Below are positions 7,975-15,638 of a stretch of 50,672 nucleotides of DNA, piece by piece (the stretch's first letter is position 1; the number at the start of each line of letters is the position of its first letter). Made by a program: the position numbers and the translations under genes. The notes under the pieces are model-generated. The model had not been told where the DNA came from. It ran no database searches and saw only the letters and a program-made list of their open reading frames with translations. Source of the stretch: Clostridia bacterium (GTDB lineage: Bacteria; Bacillota; Clostridia; Christensenellales; Borkfalkiaceae). The DNA lies in assembly GCA_017625565.1 (NCBI GenBank), contig JAGAKN010000007.1, positions 1-50,672 of the forward strand, read 5' to 3'.

Positions 7975-8592
7975 ATGATCGAAAAGGAAGCAATGTATAA
8001 AATCACGTACGGGTTGTTTATGTTGACGTCTACAGACGGGGAAAAACAAAACGGGTGTATCGTCAATACCGTATCCATGATCACGGAAGAGCCTAAACGT
8101 ATCGTCGTGTTCGTGAATAAAGCAAATTATACCGAGCAGTTGATGCGGAAAACAAAAGTGTTCAACGTTTCGATTTTGACGGAAAATACGCCGTTTGACG
8201 TATTCAAGCAATTCGGATTTCAATCGGGAAAAGACGTGGATAAATTCCAGGGGAAGAACTATCCTAAGGCGGAAAACGGGCTGTATTATTTAGAAGATTG
8301 TTCGAACGCGGTACTGTCGGCAAAGGTAGTGGACGCGTACGATTACGGCACGCATACGTTGTTTGTTGCGGAAGTGACGGAAGCAAAGACGATTTCCGCG
8401 GAAAAATCGGTCACGTACGAGTATTATCAAAGCCATATCAAACCCAAACCGCAAAAGGCGGAAAAGCCTCGGAACAAGCGGAAGTGGGTTTGCAAGATTT
8501 GTGGGTACGAATACGAAGGGGAAGAACTCCCTAGCGATTTTATTTGCCCTTGGTGCAAGCACCCGGCAGAAGATTTCGAAGAAATCGTATAA
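7975..8592 (+). CDS. Flavin reductase-like protein with C-terminal rubredoxin (Hrb type)
   Basis: A 205-residue fusion. Residues 1-150 form an FMN-binding split-barrel flavin reductase-like domain; residues 168-205 form a rubredoxin domain with WVCKICGY and FICPWCKH, four Cys that bind one iron. This is the architecture of high-molecular-weight rubredoxin, which in acetogenic clostridia passes electrons from NADH-rubredoxin reductase to oxygen- or NO-reducing flavodiiron proteins. Here its operon partner is superoxide reductase, so I infer that it donates electrons there. AGGTGGAG directly precedes the ATG at 7975; a second ATG at 7993 is less well placed. Confidence 0.92.
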   Translation: MIEKEAMYKITYGLFMLTSTDGEKQNGCIVNTVSMITEEPKRIVVFVNKANYTEQLMRKTKVFNVSILTENTPFDVFKQFGFQSGKDVDKFQGKNYPKAENGLYYLEDCSNAVLSAKVVDAYDYGTHTLFVAEVTEAKTISAEKSVTYEYYQSHIKPKPQKAEKPRNKRKWVCKICGYEYEGEELPSDFICPWCKHPAEDFEEIV

Positions 8593-8671
8593 AAACCGAC
8601 AGCATCGGACAAATACTTTTTTACCGCTCGGAAAAATAAGGAAATTTTTCTAAAAAACTGCAAAAAAAGAC

Positions 8672-8700
8672 TTGACAGAAAAACACGGAATTGCTATAAT
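8672..8700 (+). promoter_or_regulatory. Consensus promoter of rpsU
   Basis: TTGACA (8672-8677), a 17-base spacer and TATAAT (8695-8700) preceded by TGC. A leader of about 40 bases leads to the ribosome site GGAAGGTG. Confidence 0.92.
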
Positions 8701-8745
8701 TACGGGGTAATCAATAAATGCGTCGGCAAAGGAAGGTGAAAAAGA

Positions 8746-8922
8746 ATGTCTACGGTTAAAGTCGGAGAAAACGAAAGCGTTGAAAGCGCATTGCGTCGTT
8801 TTAAGAGAAAATGCTCCCGCGACGGGATCATCGGCGATCTTCGTAAGAAGGAATTTTATGAAAAACCTTCCGTAAAGAAAAAGAAGAAGTCGGAAGCGGC
8901 TCGCAAAAGAAGCAGAAACTAA
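8746..8922 (+). CDS. rpsU: 30S ribosomal protein S21
   Basis: Small basic protein of the 30S subunit platform, placed near the anti-Shine-Dalgarno end of 16S rRNA. The 58 residues match the family: [19 protein letters not shown] at the N-terminus, then a Lys/Arg-rich tail ending ARKRSRN. The start at 8746 has GGAAGGTG about seven bases upstream. It is a single-gene transcript between its own consensus promoter and a hairpin terminator ten bases after the stop. The gene is short enough to be missed by automatic callers. Confidence 0.95.
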   Translation: MSTVKVGENESVESALRRFKRKCSRDGIIGDLRKKEFYEKPSVKKKKKSEAARKRSRN

Positions 8923-8931
8923 AAGAACGAA

Positions 8932-8958
8932 AGAACTCACAAACGTGGGTTCTTTTTT
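8932..8958 (+). terminator. Intrinsic terminator of rpsU
   Basis: AGAACTCAC (8932-8940) pairs with GTGGGTTCT (8945-8953), with one G-U pair and a four-base loop, followed by TTTTT. Confidence 0.9.
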
Positions 8959-9013
8959 CTTGCCCGCGCGAAAAAGGGCGAAACAGGTAGAAAAATGAAA
9001 AACGGGGGTGGCT

Positions 9014-9424
9014 ATGGCACAAGAAAAACGAAACGAACGTACTCTGCGAGAAGAAGCGCGTCGCGCGAAAGAACGGATCAAACAGGGGTTTTGGACAACC
9101 TGTCGATCGGATATGTCCGAAACGCTGGAACAAGCCCGAAAACAGGGTTTAAACGAGAGCAAGGCGGGACAGTATTTTCGCAATTACGTGACGGCGAAAA
9201 TTGCAGGCGAGAAAGAAGACGAGTTCTATTTGCGCGTCAAGGAAATGCTCCTTTCCGAAGGCGAAGTAAGCGACGCGATCGGCAGGCTGACGGACAGGGA
9301 ATATTATAACGGGCTAACGTACGACGAAAAGCAACGGTATACGTTGACGTTGAGTGAAAAATACTTGCGCGCGTTGGAGCGTTTCCGCAAAGAATGCGAA
9401 TTTGACGTACTCCATAACGCGTAA
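9014..9424 (+). CDS. Hypothetical protein, Arg/Glu-rich and helical
   Basis: I do not recognise this 136-residue protein. It is strongly charged (KRNERTLREEARRAKERIKQ at the start) and looks almost wholly alpha-helical and soluble, without Cys pairs, a signal peptide or membrane segments. A conserved-looking patch is RLTDREYYNGLTYDEKQRY near residues 95-113. GGGGGTGG precedes the ATG at 9014; a GTG two codons earlier is possible but overlaps that site. No clear promoter is visible in the 55 bases after the rpsU terminator, so readthrough from rpsU is possible. A strong terminator follows and separates it from pcrA. Confidence 0.7.
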   Translation: MAQEKRNERTLREEARRAKERIKQGFWTTCRSDMSETLEQARKQGLNESKAGQYFRNYVTAKIAGEKEDEFYLRVKEMLLSEGEVSDAIGRLTDREYYNGLTYDEKQRYTLTLSEKYLRALERFRKECEFDVLHNA

Positions 9425-9428
9425 ACAC

Positions 9429-9454
9429 AATCCGTCCTATGGACGGATTTTTTC
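9429..9454 (+). terminator. Intrinsic terminator before pcrA
   Basis: A perfect 9-bp stem, AATCCGTCC (9429-9437) with GGACGGATT (9441-9449), three-base loop, then TTTTTC. It begins four bases after the stop of the upstream gene. Confidence 0.93.
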
Positions 9455-9481
9455 TTTTGTCGAAAATGGGGCGTGTTGCAC

Positions 9482-9510
9482 TTGCAAAAAACAGGGGAAT
9501 ATGCTATAAT
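9482..9510 (+). promoter_or_regulatory. Promoter of pcrA, giving a near-leaderless mRNA
   Basis: TTGCAA (9482-9487), a 17-base spacer and TATAAT (9505-9510) preceded by TGC. Transcription should begin at about 9517, one or two bases before the ATG at 9519, and no Shine-Dalgarno sequence exists between them. Confidence 0.85.
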
Positions 9511-9518
9511 CATTGTGT

Positions 9519-11927
9519 ATGGTAGATATCGACGAAATTTTAGGACAACTGAATGAAGAACAGATAAAACCCGTCTTACAAACGGAAGGCGCGGTGCTAG
9601 TTTTAGCCGGCGCTGGGAGTGGCAAAACCCGTGTTTTGACTTCCCGTATCGCCTATCTCGTAGAAGAAAAACGCGTTCCGCCGAGTGCGATTTTGGCGAT
9701 TACGTTCACAAACAAAGCCGCAAACGAAATGAAAGAGCGTTTGGGGCGGATTATTGACGTTTCCGCGTCTTGGGTGTGCACGATCCATAGCATGTGCGTG
9801 CGAATTTTACGCTCGTTTGCAAGCGAAGCAGGGATCGGGGCGAACTTTTCTATTTACAGTGAAACGGAACGCAATAACATCATCAAAAAATCTTTTCAGG
9901 AATGTGATTACGACGACGAGAAGTTGTTGAAATCGGTGAAATTTCATATCGCTAACGCCAAGACTTTGGGGCTTACCCCCGACGAATACGGCAAGGAATA
10001 CGCAGGCGAAAGGGAAATTGAAGAAATCGTTAAAGTGTATGCGCGCTATCAAAAGCATCTAAAGGAAAACAACGCCTTGGATTTTGACGATTTGCTCAAT
10101 GAAACGCGCAATCTTTTGAAAACGAATACCGACGCAAGGGAGTATTTGGGTGGAAAATTCCGCTATATTTTGGTAGACGAGTTCCAGGACACGAACGCGG
10201 TGCAGTATGAAATTATTCGATATTTGGCGTCGGTGCATAAGAATTTGTTCGTCGTAGGCGACGACGACCAGTCTATTTACGGTTGGCGTGGGGCAAAACT
10301 TGAAAACATTTTACATTTTGAAAAGGATTTTCAGGATACCAAGGTATTCAAACTCGAAAGAAATTACCGTTCGACCAAACGCATTTTAAAGCTGGCGAAT
10401 ACCGTCATCAAAAACAACGGACGGCGCAAGGACAAAACGCTTTGGACGGAGAACGACGACGGCGAAGAAACGCAGGTGCACGAAGCGGAAGAAGAAAGCG
10501 GAGAAGCTCGGTTTGTTGCGCATACGATTGCCGGGCTGTTGCGGAAAGGCTACCGCTATTCGGATTTTGCGATCTTGATGCGTTTGAACGCTTTGACGCG
10601 GTCGTTCGAACAAGAATTCACGGGGGACGGGATTCCCTATAAAGTGTTCGGTGGGTTCAAATTCTTCGAACGAAAGGAAATCAAAGACCTTTTGGCGTAT
10701 TTGCGGATTGTCAATAATCCGTTCGATAGCGAAGCCGTGACGCGAATTATCAATTTCCCCAAGCGCGGGATCGGTGCGAAAACGGTGGAGGCTTTGCAAA
10801 ATTATGCGTATGAAAACGAGCTTTCGGTGTACGACGCCTTAATCGATTTGGACGAAATCGGGTTCCCGAGCGCCACCAAACAAAAGCTGGTGGAGTTCCG
10901 AAATTTGATCAAGGGTTGGATTGTTAGCAGTCAAGATATGCCTGTAAACGAGCTCGTCAAACAAATCATTTCGGAAACGAGAATGCGTGAAGCGTACGCC
11001 GACGAATCGGACGAAAGTATTAACAAACGCGCGAATATCGAAGAATTTATCAACTCCGTAGACGATTACGTGAAGTTGAACCCCGACGCGACGCTTACCG
11101 ATTATTTGCAACAGGTGACGCTTTCGTCGGATACGGACGATATGGACGACGGGGATTACGTGACGCTAGCTACCGTGCACGCGGTAAAGGGGTTGGAATT
11201 CCGTTGCGTGTTCCTTTGCGGTATGGAAGAAAAGATTTTGCCCGTATCTCGGGCGATCGACAACGACGACGATTTGGAAGAAGAACGCCGTTTGACCTAC
11301 GTCGCGATTACGCGCGCCAAGGAACGGCTGTATCTTACCCGTTCGAAGAGCAGGTATCTTTACGGCAAACGGGAATTGACGACGCGTTCCCGATTCTTAA
11401 AAGAGCTTTCGTCGGAGATTGCATTGCCGAGAGAAACACGTCACGCGCCCTATGGATACGACGGTTATGACGACCCCGAATCGTATGGAAATTCCGCGTA
11501 CGGTGGGGGCAGGTATGCGAGCAACGACGGATACAAGGGATATGGCAACACGAATTACGGCTACGGCGCAAGGCAAAATTCGTCTATAAGCCGTTCGGCG
11601 TGGAAGGGCGGAGACGCTTACGGTGGTTCGTATGGTTCTAATACGAGCTATGGCTCGAATTACGGGGGCGCAAAGTCAGAAACAACGAAAACGGGCGGAT
11701 TTACGTACGGGGGGATCGGTAGGTCTACCCCTAAACCCACGGCAGGGAAAGACGTGTCGGCGCTCCGCGTCGGCGTACGCGTCAAGCATCCGAAATTTGG
11801 GAACGGCACGATTGTGAACGCGCGTGGCGCGGGCAGTAATATGATTTTGGATATTGCGTTTGAAGGCTTGGGGATTAAGCAGTTGTCGGCGACGTTAGCG
11901 CCGTTGACCGTACTTGGAAGCGAATAA
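9519..11927 (+). CDS. pcrA: UvrD/PcrA-type ATP-dependent DNA helicase
   Basis: 3'-5' DNA helicase of superfamily 1 used in excision repair, replication restart and clearing of RNA polymerase. Visible motifs are Walker A AGAGSGKT (near residue 31), VDEFQDTN (Walker B), GDDDQSIYGWRGA, ERNYRS and VHAVKGLEF. At 802 residues it is somewhat long: residues about 646-735 are an unusual Gly/Tyr/Asn/Ser-rich linker, before a C-terminal Tudor-like fold (VRVKHPKFGNGTI) of the kind that contacts RNA polymerase. The ATG at 9519 agrees with family N-termini (LNEEQIKPV directly before the helicase core), so the lack of a leader is not a start-site error. ligA follows after nine bases. Confidence 0.95.
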   Translation: MVDIDEILGQLNEEQIKPVLQTEGAVLVLAGAGSGKTRVLTSRIAYLVEEKRVPPSAILAITFTNKAANEMKERLGRIIDVSASWVCTIHSMCVRILRSFASEAGIGANFSIYSETERNNIIKKSFQECDYDDEKLLKSVKFHIANAKTLGLTPDEYGKEYAGEREIEEIVKVYARYQKHLKENNALDFDDLLNETRNLLKTNTDAREYLGGKFRYILVDEFQDTNAVQYEIIRYLASVHKNLFVVGDDDQSIYGWRGAKLENILHFEKDFQDTKVFKLERNYRSTKRILKLANTVIKNNGRRKDKTLWTENDDGEETQVHEAEEESGEARFVAHTIAGLLRKGYRYSDFAILMRLNALTRSFEQEFTGDGIPYKVFGGFKFFERKEIKDLLAYLRIVNNPFDSEAVTRIINFPKRGIGAKTVEALQNYAYENELSVYDALIDLDEIGFPSATKQKLVEFRNLIKGWIVSSQDMPVNELVKQIISETRMREAYADESDESINKRANIEEFINSVDDYVKLNPDATLTDYLQQVTLSSDTDDMDDGDYVTLATVHAVKGLEFRCVFLCGMEEKILPVSRAIDNDDDLEEERRLTYVAITRAKERLYLTRSKSRYLYGKRELTTRSRFLKELSSEIALPRETRHAPYGYDGYDDPESYGNSAYGGGRYASNDGYKGYGNTNYGYGARQNSSISRSAWKGGDAYGGSYGSNTSYGSNYGGAKSETTKTGGFTYGGIGRSTPKPTAGKDVSALRVGVRVKHPKFGNGTIVNARGAGSNMILDIAFEGLGIKQLSATLAPLTVLGSE

Positions 11928-11936
11928 GGGGAAAGT

Positions 11937-13880
11937 ATGGATAGAAAGAGAGAATTGGTAGATATACTCAATAAATGGGCGTACGAGTATTACGTATTAG
12001 ACGCACCGACGGTCTCGGACAAGGAATACGACGCGTTGTACGACGAATTGCGCGCGTTGGAAGAATCGGACGGAATTGTTTATGACGATAGCCCGACGAA
12101 ACGGGTGGGCGGAGAGCCGATTTCGGCGTTTGAAAAGCATACGCATATCGCCAAGTTATTCAGCTTGGACAAGTCGGTAAGCGAAGCGGAATTACGGGCG
12201 TTTTTAACCCGAGTGGAAAAGGTTGCAGGCGGAAAAGCCAAGTACACCGTGGAGTATAAATTCGACGGATTGACGGTGTGTCTTACTTACGACAAAGGCA
12301 AGTTTGTGCGCGCGACGACGCGTGGGAACGGCGCGGTCGGGGAAGACGTGACAGCGCAGGTATTGACGATAAAATCCTTCCCGTTAAAAATCCGCTATCC
12401 AGGGACGTTAGAAGTGCGTGGGGAAGCGGTGATGCGCCTTTCCGTGTTGGAGCAGTATAACAAAACGGCGGTAGAGCCGTTGAAGAATGCGCGCAACGCC
12501 GTTGCAGGGGCAATCCGAAATCTCGATCCGAAAGTCACGCAACTCCGTCGTCCGGATATCTATTTTTACGACGTAAATTACCGCTCTGACGGGGAAGAAC
12601 TCTCGCAAACGGAAGCGCAGGCGTTTTTGCAGGAAGAAGGGTTTAAAGTATTCCCGTATTTCCGCGTTTGTCAAACGGGCGAAGAAGTGTTGTCCGCGGT
12701 TTCGGAAATCGAGCGGGAACGAAAAAATATCGACGTATTGACGGACGGCGCGGTGATCAAAGTCGACGACGCGCGTTTACGGGAAGAAATGGGCTATACC
12801 GATAAATTCCCCCGTTGGGCAATGGCGTATAAATTCGAAGCGGAAGAAGTGACGACTACGCTGAAAGAAGTCGTTTGGCAGGTGGGGAGAACGGGAAAGT
12901 TGACTCCGCTAGCATTGCTAGAGCCCGTGGAGCTGGCTGGGGCGACCGTTTCGCGAGCTACGCTGAATAATTACGGCGATATTTTGCGAAAAGACGTGAA
13001 AATCGGCTCACGGGTGCTGGTTAGACGCTCCAACGAAGTCATTCCCGAAATTTTGGGCGCGACGGAACATACCAAAGACAGCAAAGACGTGGAAAAACCG
13101 ACGACGTGTCCTGCGTGCGGTAGCGCGTTGGAAGAAATCGGCGCGCATCTGTTCTGCCCGAACCGTCGCTGTGAACCGCGTGTGGTGGCGGCGCTCGATC
13201 ATTACGCAGGCAAAAACGCGATGGATATCGACGGATTTTCCGAGAGTACGGCAAGACGGTTGATCGAAAAAGGCAAGGTGGAAAGATTTTCCGATTTGTA
13301 CCGTTTGACGGCAGAAGATTTGTCGGAATTAGAGAGTTTTAAAGAGAAAAAGACGAACAATTTGTTGCAGGCGATCGCCAAGAGTAAGACGCCCAAACTC
13401 GACGCGTTTTTGTACGCAATCGGTATCGAGGGGGTAGGCAGGGTTGCGGCGAAAGACCTTGCGACGAAATTCCGTTCGGTGGAAAATTTACAAAAAGCGA
13501 CCGTGGAAGAGCTGATTTCGATGGAAAACATCGGGGAGATTACGGCAAAGGATATTCTCGCGTATTTCGCAGACGAAGAAAACCTTGCGGAATTGACGGC
13601 ATTGACGGAAGTCGGCGTTTCGCCCGTTTGGTCGGAAGAAAAAACGGACGGGATTTTCTCGGGCGAATCGGTGGTTTTGACGGGTACGCTAACGGAATAC
13701 AAACGTAGCGATGCGCAAAAGTTGATCGAAGCGCGCGGTGGCGTTTGTCAATCGTCGGTGACGGGCAAGACGACGCTTGTGATTGCGGGCGCGGACGCAG
13801 GAAGTAAGCTGGAAAAAGCGAAAAAATTGGGCGTTAAGGTGATCGACGAAGCGGAATTTAAGAAAATGATAGAAGGTTGA
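11937..13880 (+). CDS. ligA: NAD-dependent DNA ligase LigA
   Basis: Seals nicks in duplex DNA using NAD as AMP donor; essential for replication and repair. Domain order is normal over 647 residues: an N-terminal NAD-binding Ia domain (YYVLDAPTVSDKEYDALYDEL), an adenylation domain with the nucleophilic Lys in EYKFDGLT near residue 107, an OB fold, a Cys4 zinc finger (CPACGSALEEIG and FCPNRRCEP, residues 386-412), helix-hairpin-helix repeats and a C-terminal BRCT domain (about 565-647). It is cotranscribed with pcrA, with AAGGGGAAA as ribosome site, as in many Firmicutes. Confidence 0.97.
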   Translation: MDRKRELVDILNKWAYEYYVLDAPTVSDKEYDALYDELRALEESDGIVYDDSPTKRVGGEPISAFEKHTHIAKLFSLDKSVSEAELRAFLTRVEKVAGGKAKYTVEYKFDGLTVCLTYDKGKFVRATTRGNGAVGEDVTAQVLTIKSFPLKIRYPGTLEVRGEAVMRLSVLEQYNKTAVEPLKNARNAVAGAIRNLDPKVTQLRRPDIYFYDVNYRSDGEELSQTEAQAFLQEEGFKVFPYFRVCQTGEEVLSAVSEIERERKNIDVLTDGAVIKVDDARLREEMGYTDKFPRWAMAYKFEAEEVTTTLKEVVWQVGRTGKLTPLALLEPVELAGATVSRATLNNYGDILRKDVKIGSRVLVRRSNEVIPEILGATEHTKDSKDVEKPTTCPACGSALEEIGAHLFCPNRRCEPRVVAALDHYAGKNAMDIDGFSESTARRLIEKGKVERFSDLYRLTAEDLSELESFKEKKTNNLLQAIAKSKTPKLDAFLYAIGIEGVGRVAAKDLATKFRSVENLQKATVEELISMENIGEITAKDILAYFADEENLAELTALTEVGVSPVWSEEKTDGIFSGESVVLTGTLTEYKRSDAQKLIEARGGVCQSSVTGKTTLVIAGADAGSKLEKAKKLGVKVIDEAEFKKMIEG

Positions 13881-13961
13881 TTTCTTACACGTTCACCTAC
13901 GGTAATGCGACGGTTGGAGAACTTCCCGCGGTTACTGAATAAGTATAAATAAGATATAAAA

Positions 13962-13986
13962 AGTGCGGGGAAGTCCCGCACTGTTT
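13962..13986 (+). terminator. Probable terminator of pcrA-ligA
   Basis: AGTGCGGG (13962-13969) pairs with CCCGCACT (13975-13982) across five bases, followed by a short GTTTG tail. The U-tract is weak, so readthrough toward the next hairpin is likely. Confidence 0.6.
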
Positions 13987-13990
13987 GCGT

Positions 13991-14018
13991 AAAAAAACGC
14001 CGCAGTTTGCGGCGTTTT
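13991..14018 (-). terminator. Terminator of the XRE regulator gene
   Basis: AAAACGCCGCA (13994-14004) pairs perfectly with TGCGGCGTTTT (14008-14018), loop three bases. On the minus strand it is followed by a run of T (13997-13991) and lies 16 bases after the regulator's stop. It can also back up ligA termination in the other direction. Confidence 0.88.
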
Positions 14019-14033
14019 ACATTTTCGTTTGTT

Positions 14034-14246
14034 TTACATTTCCGTTTTTCCAATCAAAAAATCGACGGAAACGTCAAAAAAATCGGCGATTTCCCAAAGT
14101 AATTGGAGATCGGGTTCAACCTTGCCCGATTCCAAATAGGAAATTCGACGTTGGGTGGTTCGCAGCGCGTCCGCAAGTTGGCTTTGCGTGGCGCAACTTT
14201 CCTGCCGCAACCCCTTTAACCGTTCTGCAAATTTGATAGATTTCAT
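14034..14246 (-). CDS. XRE/Cro-type transcriptional regulator
   Basis: A 70-residue protein that is almost entirely one helix-turn-helix domain of the Cro/CI type: FAERLKGLRQE, then the recognition region SQLADALRTTQRRISYLESG, then EPDLQLLWEIADFFDVSVDFLIG. It has no sensor domain, so it would act as a simple dimeric repressor. It is divergent from the membrane protein gene at 14477, and the 230-base gap holds two copies of a 17-bp dyad. I infer that it binds both, controlling itself and the membrane protein. The start has AAGGCGA a few bases upstream on the minus strand. Confidence 0.88.
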   Translation of the reverse strand: MKSIKFAERLKGLRQESCATQSQLADALRTTQRRISYLESGKVEPDLQLLWEIADFFDVSVDFLIGKTEM

Positions 14247-14333
14247 AGGTTCGCCTTTTTTCGTTCTTCGTTTTATCGATTCCGAAATACCCCCTTAAAA
14301 ACGGGTTTTTCAAAAATGGTCATAGCATAAATA

Positions 14334-14350
14334 TAGACAAAAACGGTCTA
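14334..14350. promoter_or_regulatory. Operator O1, 17-bp dyad
   Basis: TAGACAAAAACGGTCTA is an inverted repeat with arms TAGAC/GTCTA. It is the near twin of O2, 29 bases downstream. On the minus strand it overlaps a weak promoter-like arrangement (TTAGAC, 16 bases, TATGCT) that may serve the regulator gene. Confidence 0.7.
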
Positions 14351-14356
14351 AAATAG

Positions 14357-14385
14357 TTGACATAGACAAAAAATGTCTATATAAT
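14357..14385 (+). promoter_or_regulatory. Promoter of the membrane protein with operator O2 in the spacer
   Basis: TTGACA (14357-14362) and TATAAT (14380-14385) are exactly 17 bases apart, and the whole spacer is the perfect dyad TAGACAAAAAATGTCTA (14363-14379). A bound repressor would sit between -35 and -10 and block polymerase directly. The ATG codons at 14384 and 14387 lie in or next to the -10 box and cannot be used. Confidence 0.85.
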
Positions 14386-14476
14386 GATGGTGAAAGTGGC
14401 TTTTTGCGGGAGAAATGTTGCGCGCGTTTTTCCACGGGAGAGTGGCAAAACGGAGAAAGTAGAAAGGAGTAAGAAA

Positions 14477-15463
14477 ATGATCACTTACGAAGAACAAAAG
14501 AAAATGATTGCCGAGATTAAAAAGCGCCCCGACGTAAAACGGTTGAAACGGCTTGGAATGATTTATGCTGCTTTAGGGGTGTTAACGCTAATCACCTTTT
14601 TATTCGCGATTGTCTTCCTTATGTTGAGCGACCGTACGTTTCGGAAACGCGAACGATTGATCAATCAAATCTTATTTATGGAATCGGTGAAAAGCGATCG
14701 TGAGCCCGCGGAGAATACCAATCCTTTTGAGTTGGAAGAAAAGCCGAAGGAAGACGGGCTTTTCAACGTGAAAACGCACGAAGCGGTTACGGAAGATAAG
14801 GCGGACGATCGTAAAGAAAGGGTGGAAAGATTGGTTCGAGTTTCTAAAACATTTCAGCTTTTGCAGAATATTTGGGGCGCGTTGCTTGTCGCGATTTGCC
14901 TGATCGCTATGTTTAGTCCGCTCGGGAATTTGCTTGGGATAGACGGTTTTGGGGTCAGCATGTACGATTTGACGATAGACCGTATCCAAGACGGAAAGGA
15001 AAGCCTGTTATATGCTGTAGAACAAGAAAACGTATACATTCTGTCCGCTGTGTTTTTATGCTGCACTTTCAGCGCGGTGATGGTGGTAGGTGCGATCATT
15101 TACGTTATCGTTTCATACATACAAAAGGACAAAGGAGAAAAAATGATTCGGGACTGCAACGGCATTCTTTCCGCGCCGTTGACGAGAACGGAAATAAAAA
15201 ATACTTCCATCGGTTCGCTAATTCGTTCTATACTGTTAATTGGAGCAATTTTCTTGGTCTGCATAACGCTTGCTCCCGCGCTAGTGATTCAGGAGCTGTC
15301 GGACGTAATGACCGTGAATAAGCAAGGGGTGTTTATATTCGGCGCGGCGGTGCTCGGCTTGGTGATTGTGTCGATCGTACAGATCGCGTACTTATGTGCA
15401 AATAAAAAGGATTGGGAGTTGTGTGTGGCGATCGCAATTGCCGCTCGGAAAAAGAAGTTTTAA
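14477..15463 (+). CDS. Hypothetical multi-pass membrane protein, XRE-controlled
   Basis: I do not recognise this 328-residue protein. It has five strong hydrophobic segments: about residues 29-50, 130-152, 188-214, 247-270 and 285-305. A charged cytosolic-type loop (residues about 60-120, rich in Glu and Lys, KTHEAVTEDKADDRKERVERL) lies between the first and second. The start at 14477 is preceded by AAAGGAG. An about 90-base leader separates it from the promoter. It is controlled by a promoter whose spacer is a regulator-binding dyad, and it forms a closed pair with the divergent XRE gene. The sequence gives no catalytic motif; a stress- or envelope-related role is only a guess. Confidence 0.75.
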   Translation: MITYEEQKKMIAEIKKRPDVKRLKRLGMIYAALGVLTLITFLFAIVFLMLSDRTFRKRERLINQILFMESVKSDREPAENTNPFELEEKPKEDGLFNVKTHEAVTEDKADDRKERVERLVRVSKTFQLLQNIWGALLVAICLIAMFSPLGNLLGIDGFGVSMYDLTIDRIQDGKESLLYAVEQENVYILSAVFLCCTFSAVMVVGAIIYVIVSYIQKDKGEKMIRDCNGILSAPLTRTEIKNTSIGSLIRSILLIGAIFLVCITLAPALVIQELSDVMTVNKQGVFIFGAAVLGLVIVSIVQIAYLCANKKDWELCVAIAIAARKKKF

Positions 15464-15483
15464 AAGAAAAACGGTAGACGAAG

Positions 15484-15517
15484 ATACCCTACGCTCGCGC
15501 GCAGGGTATTTTTTTTA
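15484..15517 (+). terminator. Intrinsic terminator of the membrane protein gene
   Basis: ATACCCT (15484-15490) pairs with AGGGTAT (15503-15509), with a GC-rich interior, followed by eight T. Confidence 0.85.
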
Positions 15518-15557
15518 TAAAAAAATATAAAAAAGACGGAAAAGCGGATAATACTGC

Positions 15558-15586
15558 TTGAAATTTGTGAAAAAGTTTGTTATAAT
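15558..15586 (+). promoter_or_regulatory. Promoter of the yicC-gmk-rpoZ cluster
   Basis: TTGAAA (15558-15563), a 17-base spacer and TATAAT (15581-15586). The mRNA should begin at about 15593, right at a hairpin (CGCTACGTT 15592-15600 with AACGTGGCG 15603-15611) that would cap its 5' end and may protect it from decay. Confidence 0.85.
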
Positions 15587-15638
15587 GATGTCGCTACGTT
15601 TTAACGTGGCGGAACAACGAAAAAGGACGAAACGGCTT

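Noticed and set aside
8596..8636. CCGA-5-TCGG hairpin followed by TTTTTT after the flavin-rubredoxin gene as a terminator
   Set aside because: The stem has only four base pairs, and the T-run starts more than eight bases later.
14384..14476. Upstream ATG extension of the XRE-controlled membrane protein
   Set aside because: The ATG overlaps the -10 box, so it would not be transcribed. The start at 14477 has a strong AAAGGAG.
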